A stretch of 7,215 bases of DNA. Source: Candidatus Kuenenia stuttgartensis. Lineage in GTDB: Bacteria > Planctomycetota > Planctomycetia > Isosphaerales > Isosphaeraceae. This document shows positions 1 to 4,960 of the stretch, one piece after another. The DNA lies in the NCBI GenBank assembly GCA_945874095.1, contig CAMCFM010000216.1, positions 1 through 7,215 on the forward strand. Direction: 5' to 3'. The stretch's first letter is position 1; every line of letters begins with the position of its first letter. The notes under the pieces are model-generated. The model did not search any database, was not told the DNA's origin, and worked only from the letters and a program-made list of their open reading frames with translations. The position numbers and the translations under genes are program-made.

Positions 1-1
1 C

Positions 2-664
2 GGTTATAAAGAGACCGCGTTCTATCTCCATTCAAACAGCAAGGCCAACAATCGGAGCGGCAGTGGGACTCTTGACATGACGTCGCCTGCAAAAATCGAG
101 CCTTCCGACAATTTCAAGGCCGATCCTGCCAACCCAGTTCCAGCTTGCCCGGTCACCAAGGATCGGCCCATTCAGGCCGCGGTCTGGGCACCATTGGATC
201 AACGGTCCATCGAAGATCGAAACGACGTTCTGGTCTATACCAGTGAGCCACTCAAGCAAGCCCTGACCTTCGCAGGAGACGCCAGCGCCGAGCTTTTCGT
301 CTCTTCTGATACGCCAGACGCCGACTGGGTGGTCAAGCTCGTGGATGTGCACCCAAACGGGGCAGCCTATAATCTGACGGTCGGAATTTTGCGTGGCCGA
401 TTTCGCGAGTCGGAATTGCAACCTAAACTATTGAAACCCGGCGAAGTCTACAAGATCAAGGTCGACCTTGGCCCAATCGCAGCCCAGATTTTACCAGGCC
501 ACCAATTGCGAGTAGACATCTGTGGCGCGTATTTTCCACTGTTTGACAGAAACGCAAACACGGCTGAAGGAATTTTCGGATATACAACCAGAACTGCTAC
601 AGAAACCATATTTCATAGTCCAGGTCAGGCTTCTCGAATCATCCTGCCCGTCCAGAATCCATAA
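2..664 (+). CDS. CocE/NonD family hydrolase, C-terminal part (5' end outside window)
   Basis: The frame is open from the first bases to the stop at 662-664, so 220 residues of a longer protein are visible. The ATG at 77 is internal, because family-like sequence (YLHSNSKANN, then SGSGTLDMTSP) already precedes it. The visible part matches the C-terminal beta-sandwich (PepX_C type) of CocE/NonD or X-Pro dipeptidyl-peptidase S15-like hydrolases: DPANPVP, DQRSIEDRNDVLVYTSEPL, then SSDTPDADWVVKLVDVHPNG, GILRGRFRES, a PGEVYKIKVDLG strand and the FDRNANT motif near the end. In this family the catalytic Ser-Asp-His residues lie in the N-terminal alpha/beta-hydrolase part, which is not visible, so activity cannot be judged. 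Known members cleave esters, amides or peptides; the substrate here is unknown. A possible signal peptide would also be outside the window. A hairpin with a T-run follows 24 bases after the stop. Confidence 0.9.
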   Translation, partial: GYKETAFYLHSNSKANNRSGSGTLDMTSPAKIEPSDNFKADPANPVPACPVTKDRPIQAAVWAPLDQRSIEDRNDVLVYTSEPLKQALTFAGDASAELFVSSDTPDADWVVKLVDVHPNGAAYNLTVGILRGRFRESELQPKLLKPGEVYKIKVDLGPIAAQILPGHQLRVDICGAYFPLFDRNANTAEGIFGYTTRTATETIFHSPGQASRIILPVQNP

Positions 665-688
665 AGTAGGCGTATAAATTCAGAGATT

Positions 689-770
689 AGCACGATACGG
701 TACCTGCTGAAATTCTATCAACGGAATTGGCCATTCGATTGAAATTCAGCGGGTCCACTTCGTGCTTTTT
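689..770 (+). terminator. long imperfect hairpin plus T-run, candidate terminator
   Basis: The outer stem AGCACGA (689-695) pairs with TCGTGCT (760-766). The inner stem ACCTGCTGAAATTC (702-715) pairs with GAAATTCAGCGGGT (741-754), with one G.T wobble and one A.A mismatch. A run of five T (766-770) follows on the plus strand. It lies 24 bases after the hydrolase stop in the right orientation to end that transcript. The stem is longer and less GC-rich than a typical intrinsic terminator, so it could instead be a palindromic repeat or the end of a mobile element. The reverse side has no T-run. Confidence 0.4.
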
Positions 771-830
771 ACATGATTCTACATGTCGTACTTGTTCAAA
801 CCCCAGCTCTTGGACGACTTGATTCTGTTG

Positions 831-857
831 TTAAAGGGGAATCCACGGGCTGGTTAG
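831..857 (-). pseudogene. OrfB start remnant of the IS3 element
   Basis: Read in the -1 frame relative to orfA, the bases spanning and following the orfA stop give LTSPWIPL and then TAA (833-831). The same frame continues after that stop as QQNQVV. From memory, planctomycete-type IS3 OrfB proteins start with a TGPWVPHDTRDQVV-like stretch, so PW-P and QVV fall at matching positions without a gap. No further OrfB similarity is seen beyond this. The match is short, so it may be chance. Confidence 0.35.
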
Positions 858-1162
858 AGTTCCCCAAGTTCTTTTTTAAGCTGGAGATGAGCCTCCATAA
901 GTTCTGATTCGACTTCGTTTTTACGTTGCAGCTTTGCTACAAGTCGCTCGATCGTTTTCTGGCGATGAGTCACAGCGCGGTTGGTTTTGCGAGCGAATGC
1001 GGCGGAGCCGTTCTCGAAGAACTGGGCCTGCCACTGGTAGAACATCGTGGGATGAATCTTGTATTCGTCGCAAAGCTCGGCGATGGGTATTCGGTCGATC
1101 AGATGGCGTCGCAGGATGGCCACTTTTTGATCCGCCGAATATTGATTACGGGACTTGGGCAT
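854..1162 (-). CDS. IS3-family transposase OrfA (DNA-binding subunit)
   Basis: A 102-residue protein with the classic OrfA layout. An N-terminal helix-turn-helix of the HTH_Tnp_1 type covers about residues 11-48 (KVAILRRHLIDRIPIAELC, then HPTMFYQWQ, followed by FFENG). A leucine-rich coiled coil lies at about 70-102 and ends in LKKELGEL, where OrfA normally contacts OrfB. The start is supported by AGGAG nine bases upstream of the ATG. In intact IS3 elements, OrfA binds the terminal repeats and is joined to OrfB by a -1 frameshift. Here an A6 run (872-877 on the plus strand) lies near the end of the gene, but it is not a perfect slippery heptamer in this frame, and OrfB is missing. On its own the protein could at most bind DNA. 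Confidence 0.88.
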   Translation of the reverse strand: MPKSRNQYSADQKVAILRRHLIDRIPIAELCDEYKIHPTMFYQWQAQFFENGSAAFARKTNRAVTHRQKTIERLVAKLQRKNEVESELMEAHLQLKKELGEL

Positions 1163-1177
1163 GATGAGAAACTCCTG

Positions 1178-1197
1178 TCGAATGATCGCTTATTCGA
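1178..1197. repeat. inverted repeat before IS3 orfA
   Basis: TCGAAT (1178-1183) and ATTCGA (1192-1197) form a 6-bp dyad with an 8-base spacer, 16 bases upstream of the orfA ATG and overlapping the orfA ribosome-binding region. It could fold in the orfA leader or be part of the element's promoter. No function is shown by the sequence. Confidence 0.3.
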
Positions 1198-1241
1198 AAA
1201 GGCCGTGTCACCAATTTTACTTGCAGCAAAACAAATGTAGC

Positions 1242-1254
1242 AACATGGCATGTT
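1242..1254. promoter_or_regulatory. 13-bp palindrome upstream of the toxin-antitoxin pair, candidate operator
   Basis: AACATGGCATGTT is a perfect 6+1+6 dyad lying about 25 bases before a candidate -35 box of the toxin gene. Ribbon-helix-helix antitoxins of this type usually bind short palindromes near their own promoter, so this is a plausible autoregulation site. It could equally belong to the end of the IS remnant. Confidence 0.35.
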
Positions 1255-1260
1255 CTCGAT

Positions 1261-1608
1261 TTGGTTGCTTTTGTAGTAGTGACAATAGGCACACGTTGGC
1301 GTAGAATTATTTTCATAAAGCCTTACCGATGGAGTCATGAGAAGAACTGTTTGCTCAAAGCAGAGCGGGGTTTGACTTTCGAAAGTGTCGTGGTTGCCAT
1401 CGATTCTGGCGGCTTAATGGACATCCTTGCACATCCCAACTCCGATAAGTACCCCAGGCAACAAGTGCTTGTTGTTGTCTTCGACAACTACGCATACCTG
1501 GTGCCATTCGTTGAAGAGGAGAAGTATTATTTTCTCAAGACCATCATTCCAAGCCGCAAGGCCACGCGTGACTATTTGAACAAAGGCGACAACAATGCCG
1601 ACGATTGA
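1261..1608 (+). CDS. BrnT-like (COG2929) type II toxin, start codon uncertain
   Basis: Maximal open frame from TTG 1261. The recognisable protein begins about at PYRWSHEKN and continues LLKAERGLTFESVV, GGLMDILAHPN, YAYLVPFVEEE and FLKTIIPSRKATRDYL, the typical order of BrnT/COG2929 toxins, which have a small RelE-like fold and act as ribonucleases. Family members usually start a few residues before the first Trp. That place holds ATA (1315), followed by AAG CCT TAC CGA TGG, so the expected 'MKPYRW' begins with an isoleucine codon. The only usual start codons nearby are TTG 1261 and GTG 1279, both without a Shine-Dalgarno and giving unusual 12-18-residue extensions. The toxin may be silenced or started abnormally. 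The reading frame is otherwise intact and overlaps the antitoxin gene by 14 bases, so the pair forms one operon in toxin-first order. Confidence 0.8.
   Translation: MVAFVVVTIGTRWRRIIFIKPYRWSHEKNCLLKAERGLTFESVVVAIDSGGLMDILAHPNSDKYPRQQVLVVVFDNYAYLVPFVEEEKYYFLKTIIPSRKATRDYLNKGDNNADD
1279..1307 (+). promoter_or_regulatory. candidate sigma-70 promoter of the toxin-antitoxin pair
   Basis: GTGACA (1279-1284) and TAGAAT (1302-1307) are separated by 17 bases, each differing from consensus at one or two positions. Transcription would begin near 1313-1315, almost exactly at the ATA codon where the toxin N-terminus is expected. Upstream TTG (1261) or GTG (1279) start codons would then not be in the transcript. 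Prediction from sequence only. Confidence 0.35.
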
Positions 1609-1864
1609 CGATAGCGAACTTGAGATTCTCCAAGCCTTTGAGCAGGGTCAACTCAAGTCAGTTGCAACAAAAACTGAATTAGCCAGATTCAAGTCAGCGG
1701 CTCGAGCGACGACTCTCAAAGATCGTCGCGTAAATATTCTCCTGGCCTCCGGCGACCTTAGGGATATCCAGGTCAAAGCCCTCGAAGAAGGAATCCCTTA
1801 CCAAACTCTCATTGCCAGTATTTTGCACAAATACATCACTGGAAAACTGGCTGACAGGGGATAA
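1595..1864 (+). CDS. CopG/ribbon-helix-helix antitoxin (COG5304-like)
   Basis: An 89-residue protein resembling the CopG_antitoxin family (COG5304), the usual partner of COG2929 toxins. The N-terminal half (about 1-40) has the acidic ILQAFEQGQLKSV segment, probably the part that wraps around the toxin. The ribbon-helix-helix domain follows: strand RRVNILLAS (44-52), helix about 54-66 (DLRDIQVKALEEG), then IPYQTLIASILHKY (67-80). The ATG lies inside the last codons of the toxin gene (14-base overlap), and AAAGG is a weak ribosome-binding sequence about ten bases upstream. Its expected roles are to neutralise the toxin and, as a dimer, to repress the operon; the 1242-1254 palindrome is a candidate site. 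Unlike the toxin, this gene has an intact start and would still be usable if the toxin is not made. Confidence 0.88.
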   Translation: MPTIDDSELEILQAFEQGQLKSVATKTELARFKSAARATTLKDRRVNILLASGDLRDIQVKALEEGIPYQTLIASILHKYITGKLADRG

Positions 1865-1878
1865 GAATCACCAGCCAA

Positions 1879-1983
1879 AGCGAATGAAAACCGAATATTC
1901 GCAAAAGCGATCCATCCTGTAAACCATAGTATGCCATGCAAGAAATGGACGCGATTTCATTCGCTATCACAATTTCCTGCATG
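1879..1983. repeat. two interlocked inverted repeats, possible structured RNA or palindromic element
   Basis: Repeat A is a perfect 11-bp dyad: AGCGAATGAAA (1879-1889) with TTTCATTCGCT (1955-1965). Repeat B is a 12-bp dyad with one A.C mismatch: CATGCAAGAAAT (1935-1946) with ATTTCCTGCATG (1972-1983). The arms are in the order A, B, A', B', so the two helices are crossed, as in a pseudoknot, rather than nested. Between the A arms are the 10-bp palindrome CGAATATTCG (1892-1901) and a further short helix, GCG/TCCAT (1907-1915) with ATGGA/CGC (1945-1952), which competes with B. No T-run follows, so it is not a standard terminator. It fills the gap between the convergent antitoxin and efpL genes. 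I do not recognise a known RNA family. Confidence 0.6.
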
Positions 1984-2060
1984 ATCACCTATTCGAATTT
2001 TGAAAGTCAACTCCCGTATCTGGAATTGCAACAGTTCTAGCAACCCAGAAGTTCGCTCAG

Positions 2061-2633
2061 TCAGCTCGTCACCCGGCCGAGATAATCACCGGTCCGGGTA
2101 TCCACCTTGACGATGATATCTTGATCCAAGTGCTCTGGCACCTGAACGATATAGCCTGTGGAAAGTGTCGCCGGCTTGGTGCGTCCTGTTGCGGAATTGC
2201 CTCTCATGCCTGGTGAGGTTTCCACAATCAGAAGATCCACGGTATCAGGAATCTGAATTGCAATCGGCTGATCGTCCACGACCAGAACTTCCAGACCCGC
2301 CATATTTTCTGACATGTATTGGAGCTGTTCAGCCATTTCGGCAGCCGGCAGGGTGAACTGATCGTAGGTCGATTCGTCCATGAAGACGAGTTGGTCGGAA
2401 TCGCGATACAGAAACTGCACTGGCCGACGCTCAAACCGGCTTTCAGGGAGCACGTCGGTGCCTCGATAGGCCTTTTCAACACGGGAACGCGTTTTGAGGT
2501 TCCTGGCGGCAATTTTATAAAGAGTGGCAGCACCTCGGGCGGACGGCGTCTGAACGTGAATCTGCTCGATCATGTGCGGCTGACCGTCGATCTCCACAAC
2601 CATCCGTTTTTCAAAATCTTTCGCAGGAACCAC
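2061..2633 (-). CDS. efpL: elongation factor P-like protein EfpL (YeiP)
   Basis: EF-P family translation factor that rescues ribosomes stalled at difficult peptide bonds. The three beta-barrel domains are present: KOW-like (about 1-63), central (ERRPVQFLYRDSDQLVFMD, about 65-125) and the C-terminal OB domain with VVETSPGMRG, TKPATLSTG and VQVP. The decisive segment is the loop QTPSARGAATLYK. Canonical EF-P carries a modifiable lysine at its tip, while the EfpL/YeiP subgroup has arginine in exactly this context. An upstream in-frame ATG at 2666 would give 201 residues. I chose GTG at 2633-2631 because GGAGG lies ten bases before it, the N-terminus then aligns with YeiP (MVPAKDFEKRMV), the length becomes 190 residues as in E. 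coli, and the tip residue becomes Arg33. The gene is convergent with the antitoxin gene and divergent from rnc. Confidence 0.92.
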   Translation of the reverse strand: MVPAKDFEKRMVVEIDGQPHMIEQIHVQTPSARGAATLYKIAARNLKTRSRVEKAYRGTDVLPESRFERRPVQFLYRDSDQLVFMDESTYDQFTLPAAEMAEQLQYMSENMAGLEVLVVDDQPIAIQIPDTVDLLIVETSPGMRGNSATGRTKPATLSTGYIVQVPEHLDQDIIVKVDTRTGDYLGRVTS

Positions 2634-2681
2634 GATTTCAAGACCTCCAGTAAGGGGTAGCAACATCGCTCATATGGGACG

Positions 2682-2687
2682 ATTATA
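2682..2687 (-). promoter_or_regulatory. candidate -10 box of efpL
   Basis: The minus strand reads TATAAT here, a perfect -10 hexamer about 50 bases before the chosen GTG start of efpL. The nearest -35-like TTGTCA (2706-2701) is only 13 bases away, shorter than the usual 16-18, so the promoter assignment is tentative. Confidence 0.4.
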
Positions 2688-2690
2688 GGA

Positions 2691-2707
2691 GTTGTACACT
2701 TGACAAC
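2691..2707. repeat. short dyad between efpL and rnc
   Basis: GTTGT (2691-2695) and ACAAC (2703-2707) form a 5-bp inverted repeat with a 7-base spacer, just upstream of the candidate efpL -10 box and containing a TTGACA (2700-2705) on the plus strand. It could be a binding site shared by the divergent genes, but a dyad this short can occur by chance. Confidence 0.25.
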
Positions 2708-2742
2708 CCCGCAGCTTTGCGTTCCTACGCCAACCTGCAGAC

Positions 2743-2772
2743 TTGATCCACGTTCCCATTCAAGCGTAAGAT
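2743..2772 (+). promoter_or_regulatory. candidate promoter of rnc
   Basis: TTGATC (2743-2748) and TAAGAT (2767-2772), with an 18-base spacer, precede the rnc ATG. A second TAAGAT-like copy follows at 2774-2779. Transcription would start very close to the ATG (2788), leaving a leader of about ten bases. An alternative TTGACA at 2700-2705 has no good -10 partner. Confidence 0.35.
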
Positions 2773-2787
2773 ATAAGATAAGAGAAT

Positions 2788-3570
2788 ATGTTGGACCCTC
2801 TTGTCAAGATCTTGACGGACTCCGAAATTATGGCAGTTGCAAACGAGGGGCCAGAACCCTCGGCCTACCCAAGCTCGACCGACCCTTTGCTGGACCAGTG
2901 CCAGCATTCGCTTGGCCATTGGTTTCGAGATCTGAATCACCTGAAAGCCTCGCTCGTACACGCCTCAGGCGCCGACAGCCGATTGGCATCAAACGAACGC
3001 CTGGAATTTCTCGGCGATGCCATCCTCGGGGCCGTCATCTGCGCCCTGCTCTATGAACGCTATCCGGAATACCTTGAAGGCGATTTGACCCGCGTCAAGT
3101 CCGCCGTTGTTTCTCGCCGAACCTGCGCCAGAATTTCCCGAGAACTTGGCATGGATCGATTCCTGATCCTCGGCAAGGGCATGGGATCCACCACAAACGC
3201 CCCTGAATCCGTTCTCGCCGATATGTTTGAGAGCCTTGTGGCGGCCGTTTATCTGGATTCAGGATTCGAGGCGGCTCGCAAGGTGATCGTGCGGCATATG
3301 GAAAAAGAGGTCGAGGCGACCGTTTCAGGCGACATCGGGGCGAACTACAAGAGCACGCTTCAACAGCTTTCACAGAAACAGTTTGGGCGGACTCCGACAT
3401 ACGTTTTGATCGAGGAAAAAGGGCCCGACCACCTCAAGTGCTTCCTGGTTTCCGCACGCATCGGATCGCGTCAATACGACCCGGCCTGGGGTGCCAATAA
3501 AAAAGATGCGGAGCAACTGGCTGCCAAAAACGCTCTGGAAGCGATCGAGCTTGAGACAGCCATGTCTTGA
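2788..3570 (+). CDS. rnc: ribonuclease III
   Basis: Endoribonuclease that cuts double-stranded RNA, matures rRNA precursors and controls some mRNAs in the cytoplasm. Residues about 35-178 form the RNase III domain. The signature NERLEFLGDAILG (69-81) supplies Glu70, Glu73 and Asp77, and ADMFESLVAAVYLD (144-157) supplies Asp145 and Glu148, so the magnesium-binding catalytic set is complete. Residues about 186-256 form the dsRNA-binding domain (NYKSTLQQLSQKQFG, then KKDAEQLAAKNALE). At 260 residues it is about 35 longer than the E. coli enzyme, mostly from an N-terminal extension of about 30 residues. A start at the second Met (2830) would remove part of this. The ribosome-binding sequence is weak (AAGAGA). 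It is transcribed away from efpL. The next gene on the same strand starts 86 bases downstream, so co-transcription is possible but not evident. Confidence 0.96.
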   Translation: MLDPLVKILTDSEIMAVANEGPEPSAYPSSTDPLLDQCQHSLGHWFRDLNHLKASLVHASGADSRLASNERLEFLGDAILGAVICALLYERYPEYLEGDLTRVKSAVVSRRTCARISRELGMDRFLILGKGMGSTTNAPESVLADMFESLVAAVYLDSGFEAARKVIVRHMEKEVEATVSGDIGANYKSTLQQLSQKQFGRTPTYVLIEEKGPDHLKCFLVSARIGSRQYDPAWGANKKDAEQLAAKNALEAIELETAMS

Positions 3571-3655
3571 CCATTCCGTCCGGGCAGGTCACACTGTCAC
3601 AACAACGAAATTGAATATTCCAAGTCAATACATCGCATGAATAGAGGTCCCGCAC

Positions 3656-4960
3656 GTGAGTGGCGCTTTGGTTGGCGATTTGGGCGTAGGTGGCGAAATC
3701 TGGCTGATGGTTTCGTTGCTCGTCCTGATGACCCTGTTTTTTAAGTTCAGCCGCGTCATAAGCTTGCGTAATCTCGACCTGTTCCTACTCTTCGCATTAT
3801 CGCCTGGCATGATGATTCTGGTGGAAGGTTCAGGGCGAGAGTCCGACTCGTTCATTGCCTACTGCTCCCTGCTGGGCGGCTCCCTGCTCTGGCTCCTTCG
3901 ATGCCTCTCCGATGTCGGACTTGGGCGACGACCGCTTCTGGAGCCGAATCTGAATGCCGCTGGACTGGCGTTTTTTGGGACCGGGATCCTGATCCTCCTG
4001 ATCGCAGAAACCGTGAGCCTGCCTGTCAGAGCCGGTGAGGGTCGAAATCCTGCCGAAACCGGCTTCAAACCAACCGATAAACAAACGGCGGCGGCCTCGA
4101 AGAATGTCGCTCTAAAGCCCTTAGAGGATATGAGCAAGGCCATGATCGAGGCCACTCCCCTGCCCTCTCAGCTTCGAAGCAATCCGCCTCAGGTCATCCT
4201 CTCCCGAATCCTGGCCACAATCAGCCACCTGACCATCGTCATCAGCCTGATCGTCATCGGCTGGCGGCATTTCCTCAGACCCATCACAGGTCTCTCGGCA
4301 GCCGTAGCTTATGCGATTCTGCCCTACACCCGGATCGCTCTGGTGGATAGCGGACAAACCATTCCGGCTGCCTTAATCACTGCCGCCATCGCATGTTACA
4401 AACGACCTTGGATCACCGGGCTGCTCATCGGCCTGGCTGCCGGCTGGATGCCCGCCTGTCTGGGGATCATCCCTCTGTGGATTGGCTTCTATAAAGGCCG
4501 AAAACGCTGGAGGTTCACTCTGGCTGGTCTCTCTCTGGTTCTGGTCTCCGCCTTGATCGGTATCGACCTGCCCGACTTCGCCACCTGGGTGCGTGCACTT
4601 GGTGCCCGAAGCCTTACGGAAACCGGCCTTCTGTTCGATCGCGAACTGCCCGCCAGTTCAAGCCTTTGGACAGGTGTTGATCCAAGCTATCGCCTGCCAA
4701 TCCTCGTCGCATACATCCTCATGGCCATCGGCGCATTTTTCTGGCCCATCGAAAAGAATTTAGGAGAGCTCATCAGCATGTCGGCGGCCATGCTGATCGC
4801 CAGCCAGTTCTGGTACCTCGAAAAAGGTGGGACTCTGATCCTGCTCTATTTGCCGCTCATCCTGCTCATGATGTTTCGCCCAAATCTTCAGCCCAAGCAA
4901 ATCGCCTGGCGGGCCCAGTTTATGCGGAAAGACCAAGGTGTCCGGGAGATCCTCCGATGA
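3656..4960 (+). CDS. polytopic membrane protein of unknown function
   Basis: A 434-residue integral membrane protein that I cannot assign. The GTG start is supported by AGAGGT seven bases upstream. I count about eleven or twelve hydrophobic segments, roughly at residues 14-30, 40-56, 64-83, 101-119, 184-203, 212-229, 234-248, 252-275, 286-303, 347-364, 370-386 and 392-407. A polar stretch (about 124-180), rich in Lys, Pro and Ala, divides the first four from the rest. The segment TGLLIGLAAGWMPACLGIIP followed by a charged KGRKRWR turn resembles, loosely, the loop pattern of GT-C/GT87 (DUF2029-like) polyprenol-sugar glycosyltransferases. However, I see no convincing catalytic acidic loop near the N-terminus, so this is a weak guess. 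Its stop overlaps the next start in ATGA, indicating translational coupling with the small membrane protein. Confidence 0.8.
   Translation: MSGALVGDLGVGGEIWLMVSLLVLMTLFFKFSRVISLRNLDLFLLFALSPGMMILVEGSGRESDSFIAYCSLLGGSLLWLLRCLSDVGLGRRPLLEPNLNAAGLAFFGTGILILLIAETVSLPVRAGEGRNPAETGFKPTDKQTAAASKNVALKPLEDMSKAMIEATPLPSQLRSNPPQVILSRILATISHLTIVISLIVIGWRHFLRPITGLSAAVAYAILPYTRIALVDSGQTIPAALITAAIACYKRPWITGLLIGLAAGWMPACLGIIPLWIGFYKGRKRWRFTLAGLSLVLVSALIGIDLPDFATWVRALGARSLTETGLLFDRELPASSSLWTGVDPSYRLPILVAYILMAIGAFFWPIEKNLGELISMSAAMLIASQFWYLEKGGTLILLYLPLILLMMFRPNLQPKQIAWRAQFMRKDQGVREILR
4945..4955 (+). promoter_or_regulatory. hairpin covering the Shine-Dalgarno of the second membrane gene
   Basis: GGAG (4945-4948), eight bases before the ATG at 4957, can pair with CTCC (4952-4955) across a three-base loop. 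Pairing would hide the ribosome-binding site until a ribosome translating the upstream gene opens it, which fits coupling through the ATGA overlap. A four-pair stem is only marginally stable. Confidence 0.35.

Larger units (their letters stand above)
831..1162 (-). mobile_element. IS3-family insertion sequence remnant
   Basis: This is the minimal extent of an IS3-type element: an intact orfA (854-1162) and, just after its stop, what looks like the first few codons of orfB in the -1 frame (857 down to 831). That frame reads LTSPWIPL and then stops. From memory, intact relatives begin OrfB with a similar (M)TGPWVP segment. Nothing recognisable as the DDE integrase domain follows, so the element cannot transpose on its own. 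I could not identify terminal inverted repeats or a target duplication, and the true ends may lie further out (about 665 to 1260). The element points away from the toxin-antitoxin pair and occupies the DNA directly upstream of it. Confidence 0.65.

Noticed and set aside
689..766. Integron attC site, suggested by the long imperfect hairpin near a toxin-antitoxin pair
   Set aside because: No GTTRRRY/RYYYAAC core sites are found at the stem ends, and the TA pair is not bounded by a second such site.
872..877. A6 run in orfA as a programmed -1 frameshift site
   Set aside because: In the orfA frame the run is preceded by T (CTT AAA AAA), so it is not a perfect X-XXY-YYZ heptamer, and there is no functional orfB to fuse to.
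926..1240. Plus-strand open frames opposite orfA (926-1240 and 934-1164)
   Set aside because: They are antisense to a clearly recognisable IS3 OrfA and show no family-like sequence or ribosome-binding site.
1879..1983. Type III toxin-antitoxin RNA (tandem pseudoknot repeats), suggested by the crossed helices
   Set aside because: There is no tandem repetition of the unit, and the neighbouring proteins are a type II BrnT/CopG pair rather than a ToxN-like endoribonuclease.
2319..2660. A 113-codon plus-strand frame opposite efpL
   Set aside because: It is the antisense shadow of a gene that matches EfpL along its whole length.
1238..2667. The 10-base word GTAGCAACAT occurs both before the TA pair (1238-1247) and before efpL (2658-2667)
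   Set aside because: Several repeated 10-mers are expected by chance in 7 kb, and the surrounding bases do not match.
3571..3655. Promoter for the membrane unit from TTGAAT at 3611-3616
   Set aside because: No acceptable -10 box lies at 16-19 bases. Read-through from rnc is equally possible.
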